A stretch of DNA of 5,673 nucleotides from JAABYT01 sp041581935 (GTDB lineage Bacteria; Pseudomonadota; Gammaproteobacteria; HK1): the NCBI GenBank assembly GCA_041581935.1, contig JBFICP010000215.1:1-5673 (forward strand), given 5' to 3'. Below the pieces are notes generated by a model. It was given only the letters and a program-made list of their open reading frames with translations, was not told where the DNA came from and searched no databases. This document shows, in pieces, positions 1 to 5,673 of the stretch (the stretch's first letter is position 1; each line of letters opens with the position of its first letter). Position numbers and translations under genes: made by a program.

Positions 1-510
1 AACGGCATGGAGATCACGCAGTTCACATACTTCCAGCAGGTGGGGGGGCTCGAATGCCGGCCGGTATCGGCGGAAATCGCTTACGGCGTGGAACGAATCG
101 CGATGTATCTGCAACGTGTGGATAGTATCTTCGAGCTCACCTGGACCGACGGTCCGCGCGGCACCATCACCTATGGCGACGTGTTCCGGCAGAACGAGAC
201 AGAGATGTCGGCGTACAATTTCGAGCACGCCGATACCGCGGTGCTGGCCGGGCAGTTCGACGCATTCGAGCGCCAGTGCAAGACATTGGTGGAACTCGAG
301 CTGCCACGCCCTGCGTACGACATGGTGCTCAAAGCCTCACATACCTTCAATCTGCTCGATTCTCGCCACGCCGTCTCCGTGACCGAGCGCCAACGCTATA
401 TTCTGCGAGTGCGCACCATGTCGCGTGAGGTCGCCCAATGCTATTTCCAGAAGCGCCGCGCCCTCGGCTTTCCGCTGCTGCACGACATCGAAGAGCGGGC
501 CAATGCCTGA
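1..510 (+). CDS. glyQ: Glycyl-tRNA synthetase alpha subunit, 3' part (5' end outside window)
   Basis: This is the alpha chain of the bacterial two-subunit glycyl-tRNA synthetase. It carries the class II catalytic core that activates glycine with ATP and charges tRNA(Gly) in the cytoplasm, and it needs the beta chain encoded next door. The reading frame is already open at base 1 (Asn-Gly-Met-Glu...), so the ATG at base 7 is internal and not the start. About 169 C-terminal residues are present, a little over half of the usual roughly 300. The segment GMEITQFTYFQQVGGLE at the left edge and the motif-3-like stretch AEIAYGVERIAMYLQ (about bases 70-114) match my memory of E. coli GlyQ closely. So do SDGP-like TDGPRG, YGDVF, YNFEHAD, SHTFNLLDSRHAVSVTERQRYI and the end RRALGFPLL. 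The last codons overlap the glyS start by 8 bp. I see no damage, and the identification is very secure. Confidence 0.98.
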   Translation, partial: NGMEITQFTYFQQVGGLECRPVSAEIAYGVERIAMYLQRVDSIFELTWTDGPRGTITYGDVFRQNETEMSAYNFEHADTAVLAGQFDAFERQCKTLVELELPRPAYDMVLKASHTFNLLDSRHAVSVTERQRYILRVRTMSREVAQCYFQKRRALGFPLLHDIEERANA

Positions 511-2587
511 TCGCGCCGATCTGCTGGTCGAGCTCGGCACCGAGGAGCTGCCACCGAAGACGCTGCGCGTGCTCTCGGACGCCTTTGGCAAAATACTGTG
601 CGAACGGCTCGAGGCGCGCATTCTAAGCGCCCCCTCCCACAGCGTTTATGCGACGCCGAGGCGGCTCGCGGTGCTGATTCCGGACGTGCCGTTGAATCAA
701 CCCGATCGCGATGTGGAGCGGCGTGGTCCGGCACTCGATGCCGCTTTCGACGTGCAGGGAAACCCGACGAAGGCGGCCGAAGGGTTCGCCCGCTCCTGCG
801 GGGTCGATGTCGCTCAACTGGAACGCCTGGAGACCGCCGAAGGCAGCTGGCTGTTGTTTCGATCCACTGAGGTCGGCGAATCCACCCAATCATTGCTGCC
901 GGCCATCGTAGAGGAGGCCCTGGCGCGCATCCCCATCGCTAGACGCATGCGCTGGGCGGACCTGGATGTCGAGTTCGTGCGGCCCGTGCACTGGGTGACT
1001 CTGCTGCACGGCAGCGACGCGATCGAGGCTACCGTTATGGGACTGGCGAGCGGCGGAATCACCTACGGCCACCGGTTTCACCATCCACACAGTCTCGATA
1101 TAGGCAAAGCGTCGAACTACGCCACCGCCCTCTATGGAGCCGCTCACGTTGTGGCGGAATTCGACGCGCGCAAGGAAATGATCCGCGCGCAGGTGGAGGA
1201 AGCCGCAGAGGCGCTCGGCGGCCGCGCGGTGATGGACGATGCGCTGCTGGAGGAAAACGCCGCGCTGGTTGAGTGGCCGGTCGCTATCACCGGAAGCTTC
1301 GACGTTCTGTTCCTGTCGCTTCCCGACTGTGTCCTGACTGCCACCATGCAAGGCCATCAACGCTACTTTCCGGTCATGGCGGACGACGGCTCTTTGATGC
1401 CTCACTTCATTGCCATCAGCAACATCGAGAGCAGCAATCCGGAAACAGTACGCGACGGAAATGAACGGGTCATTCGCCCGCGACTCGCTGATGCGTCGTT
1501 CTTCTTTGAAAACGACCGAAAGCAGCCTCTCGAAGATCGACGCGAAGCATTGAAGGATGTCGTTTTCCAGGAAAAGCTCGGATCGATCTTCGACAAGACC
1601 GAGCGCGTGTCGCGGCTCGCAGGCGTCGTGGCAATTGCCATGGGACAGGGACCGGAGGACGTGAAGCTGGCACGACGCGCCGGCGCGCTTTACAAGTGCG
1701 ATCTTCTCACCGATATGGTCGGCGAGTTTCCCGAGCTCCAGGGCCTGATGGGAAGAGAGTACGCGATCACGAGCGGCGAGCAGCAACAGGTTGCCAACGG
1801 AATTGGCGAGAGCTATTTGCCGCGATTTTCCGGGGACCGAATTCCGTCGACCGCCACCGGCTGCGCACTGTCGGTGGCCGATCGTCTGGACACGCTCGCG
1901 GGAATTTTTCTCATCGGCCAAGCGCCCACCGGCGACAAGGATCCCTTCGCGCTCAGGCGCACAGCGCTCGGCACGCTGCGCATCATTATCGAAGGAGAGC
2001 TGCCGCTCGATTTACACAAGCTGCTGAAAACTACAGTCGAAGGCTACACGCAGTTCCCCGATGCCACCGGTGTCGCCGACGAGGTAATGGAATTCGTCCT
2101 CGAGCGCTTGAAGGCCTATTTCGTCGATCAAGGCGTGCCGGTGGATGTGTTCCTGGCTGTGCAGGCTCGTGAGCCCACCGAGCCCCACGACTTCGCAAAA
2201 CGCGTTCACGCCGTGGATGCATTTCGCAAGCTGCCGGAAGCCGCAAGTCTTGCGGCAGCCAACAAGCGTATTCAGAACATCCTCAAGCAAGCCCAGGACG
2301 ATGTGCCGGCAAAGGTGGACGACAGCCTGTTCGCGGCCGATGCCGAGTGGAATCTGGCCGCCAAGACTCTCGGGTTGAGCCCGAGGGTGCGCGACTTGCT
2401 CAGAAAACGCGACTACACCACGGCAATGACCAGTCTCGCGGGGCTTCGAGAAAGCGTCGACGAGTTCTTCGACAATGTCAAAGTCATGGACGAGGACGAA
2501 CGTCTGCGTAGAAACCGCCTCGCGCTTTTGCAAAGCATACGCAATTTGTTTCTCGAAACCGCGGACATCTCGCGCCTGCAGGTTTGA
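503..2587 (+). CDS. glyS: Glycyl-tRNA synthetase beta subunit
   Basis: This beta chain pairs with GlyQ and supplies tRNA(Gly) recognition for glycine charging. The chosen ATG at 503 gives 694 residues (E. coli GlyS is about 689) and places the family's N-terminal signature LLVELGTEELPPKTL at residues 6-20. The frame is open back to an ATG at 425, but the extra 26 residues are only a shadow of glyQ. Other family landmarks are MQGHQRYFPV (about 282-291), YKCDLLTDMVGEFPELQGLMG (about 397-417) and KDPFALRR (479-486). The C-terminal DALR-type anticodon-binding region contains FFDNVKVMDEDERLRRNRLALL (about 655-676). The start overlaps the glyQ end by 8 bp and is preceded only by a weak purine stretch (gaagagcggg), so translation is probably coupled to glyQ. 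The stop codon TGA shares bases with the TTG start of the next gene. The gene appears intact. Confidence 0.98.
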   Translation: MPDRADLLVELGTEELPPKTLRVLSDAFGKILCERLEARILSAPSHSVYATPRRLAVLIPDVPLNQPDRDVERRGPALDAAFDVQGNPTKAAEGFARSCGVDVAQLERLETAEGSWLLFRSTEVGESTQSLLPAIVEEALARIPIARRMRWADLDVEFVRPVHWVTLLHGSDAIEATVMGLASGGITYGHRFHHPHSLDIGKASNYATALYGAAHVVAEFDARKEMIRAQVEEAAEALGGRAVMDDALLEENAALVEWPVAITGSFDVLFLSLPDCVLTATMQGHQRYFPVMADDGSLMPHFIAISNIESSNPETVRDGNERVIRPRLADASFFFENDRKQPLEDRREALKDVVFQEKLGSIFDKTERVSRLAGVVAIAMGQGPEDVKLARRAGALYKCDLLTDMVGEFPELQGLMGREYAITSGEQQQVANGIGESYLPRFSGDRIPSTATGCALSVADRLDTLAGIFLIGQAPTGDKDPFALRRTALGTLRIIIEGELPLDLHKLLKTTVEGYTQFPDATGVADEVMEFVLERLKAYFVDQGVPVDVFLAVQAREPTEPHDFAKRVHAVDAFRKLPEAASLAAANKRIQNILKQAQDDVPAKVDDSLFAADAEWNLAAKTLGLSPRVRDLLRKRDYTTAMTSLAGLRESVDEFFDNVKVMDEDERLRRNRLALLQSIRNLFLETADISRLQV

Positions 2588-3801
2588 AACGCCGCATACT
2601 CCTTGCAGCCCTGGGGGCATCAGCCACGGCCGGCTGGTACTTCTGGCCCGAGGACGGGTTCGTAAACCCCTGCCTCGGCGCGACGCTCCCGAGCACCATC
2701 GCCGGTGATGAGCTCATTGCCACCGCGTGGGATGGCATCGATGCGAACAAATTCTGGGACTGCCACGTGCACCTGCTGGGACTCGGCGACAGTGGCGGCG
2801 GCGCTTGGGTGAATCCCGACATGCGCAAGCTCTCGCATCCGATTCTTTTCGCCCAATACAAGTTTTTCCTCAACGCGGCGTGCGTGAAGGACGCCGGTCA
2901 GGTGGACAACGATTTCGTCGCGCGTCTGCTCGACCATCTCGCCGGTCTTGCACCGGGCGCACGGCTCATGCTTTTGGCATTTGATCATGCCTACGACGCC
3001 AACGGGCGACAGCTGCTGGACGGTAGTCATTTCTACGTGCCCAATGGCTATGCGCGACAGGTTGCGGAGCAGCATTCGGGGAAATTCGAATGGACGGCCT
3101 CGATTCACCCGTACCGGCAGGACGCGGTGAACGTCCTGGAACAATCCGTTCGCGACGGCGCCCGCGCGGTGAAATGGCTGCCACCGTCCATGAATATCGA
3201 TCCCGCATCGCCGCGATGCGACGCGTTCTACGACGCCCTCGCACGTCTCGGCATACCTTTACTGAGCCACGCCGGTCTCGAGCGCGCCGTGCATGTTCCG
3301 GATGCGCAGGCGCTCGGCAATCCACTACGTCTGCGTCGCGCCCTCGATCACGGCGTGCGCGTCATCGTCGCGCACTGTGCTTCCATGGGAGACGGTGAGG
3401 ACCTGGATGCCGGAACCGGCGCGCGCAGGCGCAGCAACTTCGAACTGTTCAGTCGACTGATGGACGAGGCGCGTTACGAGAAGCTGCTCTATGGCGACAT
3501 CTCCGCAATGACTCAGCTCAACCGTATCGGCCCGGCCCTCGATACCGTGCTTGAACGCGACGACTGGCATCCGAGATTAATCAACGGATCCGACTATCCA
3601 CTGCCGGGCGTCTTCCCCCTGTTCTCGATGAAGACCATGGTCAATCGCGGCTACATCGATGAGCGGCAAGCCGACACCCTTCGCGCCATTCGCCCGTACA
3701 ATCCACTGTTGTTCGACCTCGTTCTCAAACGTACCCTCCGATACCAGGGAAAAGGCTTCGCTCCGTCGGTGTTCGAGACCCGTGGCGTATTCGAAACCTG
3801 A
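2584..3801 (+). CDS. Amidohydrolase-superfamily metal-dependent hydrolase, probably membrane-anchored or exported
   Basis: This 405-residue protein looks like a COG2159/Amidohydro_2-type TIM-barrel hydrolase; its substrate cannot be read from the sequence. The usual metal and catalytic positions appear in order: the HxH pair of DCHVH (H61, H63), a lysine in GARAVKWLPP (K197, a candidate bridging lysine), H229 in LLSHAG, H264 in VIVAHC, and D337 in NGSDYP. Residues 1-20 (MKRR, then ILLAALGASATAGWYF) form a short basic-hydrophobic stretch, compatible with a signal peptide or N-terminal anchor. The RR pair is only loosely Tat-like, and there is no lipobox at C30. The start is TTG at 2584, because the frame has no ATG until codon 80, which would remove the HxH motif. 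TTG and the glyS stop share bases as TTGA, which suggests translational coupling. The C-terminus ends in a small VFETRGVFET duplication. The fold assignment is firm and the function open. Confidence 0.88.
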   Translation: MKRRILLAALGASATAGWYFWPEDGFVNPCLGATLPSTIAGDELIATAWDGIDANKFWDCHVHLLGLGDSGGGAWVNPDMRKLSHPILFAQYKFFLNAACVKDAGQVDNDFVARLLDHLAGLAPGARLMLLAFDHAYDANGRQLLDGSHFYVPNGYARQVAEQHSGKFEWTASIHPYRQDAVNVLEQSVRDGARAVKWLPPSMNIDPASPRCDAFYDALARLGIPLLSHAGLERAVHVPDAQALGNPLRLRRALDHGVRVIVAHCASMGDGEDLDAGTGARRRSNFELFSRLMDEARYEKLLYGDISAMTQLNRIGPALDTVLERDDWHPRLINGSDYPLPGVFPLFSMKTMVNRGYIDERQADTLRAIRPYNPLLFDLVLKRTLRYQGKGFAPSVFETRGVFET

Positions 3802-3856
3802 GCGTTCGAACCACGGCCGGCACAACGACTCGCGCCACTGCGATAAACTCTGACTG

Positions 3857-4666
3857 ATGGCAACGAACGTCGCGAAACCCGACGCCACGGGGCTGATCGT
3901 TCGCTCCCTGCTCTTCGCGACCGGCCAGGCCTTGCTCTCGGTGCCGTTCTCGGTCGCCGCCCTACTGGCCTTGGTGCTGCCCTACCGTATGCGTTACGCA
4001 CTTGTTTCGCGTTGGACGCACTGGAATTTGTGGTGGCTCGAAAAGATCTGCGGTCTGAACCACATCGTCATCGGCACGGAGAACATCCCCGCGCGGCCCA
4101 CGATCATATTCTGCAAGCACGAGTCGGCCTGGGAAACGCTCGCTCTGCAGATTTACTTTTCGCCCCAGGTATGGGTAATCAAACGCGAGTTGCTGTGGAT
4201 CCCATTCTTCGGCTGGGGCCTGGCGACGCTTCGGCCGATCGCCATCGATCGAAAATCGCGTCGTGCCGCGCTCGATCAGATTCTGACCCAGGGACGCGAT
4301 CGCCTGAACGATGGCTGTTGGGTGGTGATATTCCCCGAAGGCACCCGGGTCGCGCCCGGGGAGCGGCGTCGTTATCGGCCGGGCGGGGCGGCGCTTGCCG
4401 AGAAAACGGGTTATCCGGTGCTGCCGGTCGCCCATAATGCAGGGGACTACTGGCCGCGCAACAGCTTCGTCAAACGACCGGGCACCATCGAGCTCGTCAT
4501 CGGACCGCCCATCGAGAGCGCCGGGCGCAGCGCCGCCGAGATCAACCGGCTCGCGGAAGCGTGGATCGAAGCCGCGGTCGAAGGCATCCGGGCCGGCGGA
4601 GCGGGTGCGGTGGATCCCTGTCAACCAATGCCCTCCCCGTGCGTTGATCCTCAGGAGAACCGCTGA
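3857..4666 (+). CDS. plsC: Lysophospholipid acyltransferase (1-acyl-sn-glycerol-3-phosphate acyltransferase, PlsC family)
   Basis: This 269-residue membrane-associated enzyme probably transfers an acyl chain to the sn-2 position of lysophosphatidic acid, making phosphatidic acid for phospholipid synthesis at the inner membrane. The family blocks are present in order. Block I is CKHESAWET (H88 to E93, an HX4E form of the usual HX4D). A block II-like stretch is KRELLWIPFFGWGLATLRPIAIDR (about 109-132), and block III is FPEGTR (159-164). Residues about 23-43 are hydrophobic and likely insert in the membrane. After about residue 245 the tail (AGGAGAVDPCQP...) looks unconserved. The ATG at 3857 has no clear Shine-Dalgarno. 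It follows the amidohydrolase by 55 bp, so it may be the last gene of the glyQS unit or have its own promoter. Acyltransferases of this kind also sit near glyS in pseudomonads. The family is certain, but the exact acyl acceptor is not; a paralogue acting on another lysolipid is possible. Confidence 0.93.
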   Translation: MATNVAKPDATGLIVRSLLFATGQALLSVPFSVAALLALVLPYRMRYALVSRWTHWNLWWLEKICGLNHIVIGTENIPARPTIIFCKHESAWETLALQIYFSPQVWVIKRELLWIPFFGWGLATLRPIAIDRKSRRAALDQILTQGRDRLNDGCWVVIFPEGTRVAPGERRRYRPGGAALAEKTGYPVLPVAHNAGDYWPRNSFVKRPGTIELVIGPPIESAGRSAAEINRLAEAWIEAAVEGIRAGGAGAVDPCQPMPSPCVDPQENR

Positions 4667-4684
4667 TCGGAAGGCTTTCGTAGC

Positions 4685-4713
4685 TTGGCAAATGCGGGAC
4701 GGCCGTCTAGTAA
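4685..4713 (+). promoter_or_regulatory. Weak sigma-70-like promoter candidate for the sigma factor gene
   Basis: TTGGCA at 4685-4690 matches five of six bases of the -35 consensus TTGACA. At a 17-bp spacing lies TAGTAA (4708-4713), which matches only three of six bases of TATAAT. TCTAGT at a 15-bp spacing matches four. It is the only promoter-like pairing seen in the gap, and the position suits the downstream gene, but the -10 is poor and the call is tentative. Confidence 0.25.
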
Positions 4714-4775
4714 AGATCTCGGGGACCGGCGCGAGGCGCGAGCCGATGCACCGGGCAAATTCCCTGCAACGCGAC

Positions 4776-4780
4776 GGAGA
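4776..4780 (+). promoter_or_regulatory. Ribosome binding site GGAGA that points to a CTG start
   Basis: GGAGA at 4776-4780 lies 8 nt before the CTG at 4789. This is the best Shine-Dalgarno match upstream of the sigma factor frame, and its spacing is ideal for that CTG. It does not fit the alternative ATT at 4759, which lies upstream of it, nor the GTG at 4891, which is more than 100 nt away. It therefore decides the start proposed for the sigma factor gene. Confidence 0.55.
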
Positions 4781-4788
4781 CGCACGCG

Positions 4789-5322
4789 CTGGACACACAC
4801 GCCCTGGATCGATTTCTAGCCGGCGTCGAGCGACGCGCCCTGCGCATCGCAGAGCTCGGGTCGGGGAACCGCGAAGACGCCCTCGACATCGTGCAGGAGT
4901 CGATGCTGCGATTCGCCCAGCGATACGCCGAGCGGCCGGAGCAGGAGTGGAGACCGCTGTTTCACCGCGTCCTGCAGTCGCGCATCGCCGATTTTCATCG
5001 CCGCGAAGCCGTCCGCCGACGCTGGCGTATCTGGCTTCGCGACGATACCGGCGAGCGCGGCGATCCGCTCGAAAACCAGCCGGCCCCGGCCAGCGGTGGA
5101 CCCGAGCGGCGCAGCGATGCCGAGAGCATGACCGCAACCCTGGAGCAGGCGCTCGGCGCCCTGCCATTTCGCCAGCAGCAGGCTTTTCTCCTGCGTATGT
5201 GGGAAGGCTTGAGCGTCGCCGAGGCGGCGAGTGCCATGGGGTGCTCCGAAGGCAGCGTGAAAACGCATCTGTCCCGGGCGACGCACGCGCTGCGCGAGCG
5301 ACTGGCGGATCATCGCTGGTGA
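4789..5322 (+). CDS. Small ECF-like RNA polymerase sigma-70 factor, probable CTG start
   Basis: This cytoplasmic protein should direct RNA polymerase to a specific promoter set. From the CTG at 4789 it has 177 residues, typical for a two-domain ECF-type sigma factor without region 3. Region 2 covers about residues 5-80 and includes NREDALDIVQESMLRF (about 27-42), with the DxxQE-type core-binding motif. An arginine-rich stretch HRREAVRRRWRIW follows (70-82). A charged Pro/Gly/Ala-rich linker (about 85-115) leads to region 4 (about 118-172: ALGALPFRQQQAFLLRMWEGLSVAEAASAMGCSEGSVKTHLSRA), with its helix-turn-helix near 140-165. The frame opens at 4714 and contains no ATG before region 2. The GTG at 4891 would remove the first half of region 2. 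The CTG has a GGAGA 8 nt upstream and gives the N-terminus (M)DTHALDRFLAG, which looks right for the family. A membrane-protein gene follows after 22 bp, so the two are probably an operon. The sigma family is secure; its regulon and signal are unknown. Confidence 0.88.
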   Translation: MDTHALDRFLAGVERRALRIAELGSGNREDALDIVQESMLRFAQRYAERPEQEWRPLFHRVLQSRIADFHRREAVRRRWRIWLRDDTGERGDPLENQPAPASGGPERRSDAESMTATLEQALGALPFRQQQAFLLRMWEGLSVAEAASAMGCSEGSVKTHLSRATHALRERLADHRW

Positions 5323-5330
5323 GTCATATC

Positions 5331-5336
5331 GGAGGG
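5331..5336 (+). promoter_or_regulatory. Strong Shine-Dalgarno (GGAGGG) for the downstream membrane protein
   Basis: GGAGGG lies in the short gap after the sigma factor stop codon, 8 nt before the ATG at 5345. It fixes the start of the last gene, and it is a better match than any other ribosome binding site seen in the window. This suggests the partner protein is translated efficiently in its own right, without relying on coupling. Confidence 0.8.
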
Positions 5337-5344
5337 CAACGAGC

Positions 5345-5673
5345 ATGAGCAGACAAACGCCCGCAAGCGACGCACGATTCGTCGAGCGCGTACGCCGGCG
5401 TCTCGACGATGACGTGTCGGCCTTCGATAGTGAAACCCTGTCGCGGCTCCGGCGGGCCAGGCAACGCGCGATTGCGGCGGCGGGCAAGCGGTCCTGGTGG
5501 CGGGCTCCCTGGGCGGCGCATCGGCCGGCGAGCGACTGGCTGGTTCCGGCCGGCGCATTCGCCAGTATCGCGGCGACCGCGCTTGCGCTCACGCTGATGG
5601 TCTCTGAGCCCGACGACGGCATCGCGCGCGAGGTCGACGATCTCGAATTGCTGACCGCCGGCGAAGAGCTCGA
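5345..5673 (+). CDS. Single-pass membrane protein encoded after the sigma factor (3' end outside window)
   Basis: The frame starts at ATG 5345 behind a strong GGAGGG and is still open at the window end, giving at least 109 residues. Residues 1-60 are charged and arginine-rich (ARFVERVRRRLDDD, then LSRLRRARQRAI), probably cytoplasmic and partly helical. Residues about 65-86 (DWLVPAGAFASIAATALALTLMV) form one convincing transmembrane helix. An acidic segment follows (EPDDGIAREVDDLELLTAGEEL), which would be periplasmic. Its position 22 bp after the sigma gene suggests co-transcription. Small proteins of this layout, sometimes labelled DUF3619-like, often follow such sigma genes in Gamma- and Betaproteobacteria, as I recall. 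A role as membrane-bound modulator of the sigma factor is an inference. I see no zinc-binding HxxxCxxC anti-sigma motif in the visible part, and the C-terminus is unseen. Confidence 0.8.
   Translation, partial: MSRQTPASDARFVERVRRRLDDDVSAFDSETLSRLRRARQRAIAAAGKRSWWRAPWAAHRPASDWLVPAGAFASIAATALALTLMVSEPDDGIAREVDDLELLTAGEEL

Larger units (their letters stand above)
4667..4788 (+). other. Intergenic region between the acyltransferase and sigma factor genes
   Basis: This 122-bp gap holds no gene that I can support. It must carry any promoter specific to the sigma factor gene. The only candidates seen are a TTGGCA hexamer with weak downstream -10 options, and the GGAGA ribosome binding site near its right end. 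No clear stem-loop followed by a T-run is visible, so I cannot place a terminator for the upstream genes. Confidence 0.6.

Noticed and set aside
425..502. N-terminal extension of glyS to the ATG at 425
   Set aside because: The 26 extra residues derive from glyQ coding sequence in another frame and precede the conserved GlyS N-terminus; 503 gives the normal family length.
890..1921. Long open frame on the - strand (343 codons) opposite glyS
   Set aside because: It is wholly antisense to a clearly conserved gene, has no recognisable domain, and is expected in GC-rich DNA where the opposite frame of a real gene is often free of stops.
4344..4360. Inverted repeat CCCGGG-tcgcg-CCCGGG, a possible hairpin
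   Set aside because: It lies inside the conserved acyltransferase block III region, where the codons for GTRVAPG explain it, and no T-run follows.
3962..5167. 401-codon open frame on the - strand spanning the acyltransferase, gap and sigma gene
   Set aside because: It crosses two well-supported genes on the other strand, is dominated by Arg/Ala/Gly/Pro from GC-rich codons, and shows no family motif.
4891..5322. GTG at 4891 as start of the sigma factor
   Set aside because: It would begin in the middle of the region 2 core-binding motif (after ALDI) and has no ribosome binding site; the frame upstream encodes the rest of region 2.
4395..5348. 317-codon + strand frame overlapping the acyltransferase end and the sigma gene
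   Set aside because: The translation is arginine- and serine-rich low-complexity sequence typical of an out-of-frame shadow; the sigma-70 motifs lie in a different frame.

Overview
The window looks like a stretch of gammaproteobacterial chromosome. It is GC-rich, its genes are densely packed, and every supported gene lies on the + strand. GlyQ and GlyS are the bacterial two-subunit (alpha2beta2-type) glycyl-tRNA synthetase and resemble the proteobacterial forms. A lysophospholipid acyltransferase lying a little downstream of glyS also fits Gammaproteobacteria such as the pseudomonads and xanthomonads. I cannot fix the genus. The amidohydrolase and the sigma factor remind me of Xanthomonadales/Steroidobacter/Nevskia-type genomes, but that is an impression from memory.

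Layout: (1) 1-510 is the 3' part of glyQ. (2) 503-2587 is a complete glyS, overlapping glyQ by 8 bp. (3) 2584-3801 encodes a membrane-anchored or exported amidohydrolase (metal-dependent TIM-barrel type). It starts with TTG inside a TTGA overlap with the glyS stop. (4) 3857-4666 encodes a PlsC-type 1-acylglycerol-phosphate acyltransferase after a 55-bp gap. (5) 4667-4788 is a 122-bp intergenic region with only a weak promoter candidate. (6) 4789-5322 encodes a small ECF-like sigma-70 factor whose best start appears to be a rare CTG behind a good Shine-Dalgarno. (7) 5345 to the window end is the beginning of a single-pass membrane protein with a strong ribosome binding site, probably co-transcribed with the sigma gene.

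How the genes work together: glyQ, glyS and the amidohydrolase look like one translationally coupled unit, and the acyltransferase may be its last member. The biochemical link between tRNA charging and the hydrolase is unknown. In pseudomonads, as I remember it, the slot between glyS and plsC holds the heptose-bisphosphate phosphatase gmhB, and here the amidohydrolase occupies it. The sigma factor and the membrane protein form a second unit that resembles a regulator with a membrane partner, although no recognisable anti-sigma domain is visible in the part present.

I found no RNA gene, insertion sequence, CRISPR array or convincing intrinsic terminator. The window is mostly ordinary housekeeping sequence. 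The observations most worth checking are the CTG start of the sigma factor and the orphan amidohydrolase fused by overlap to glyS.
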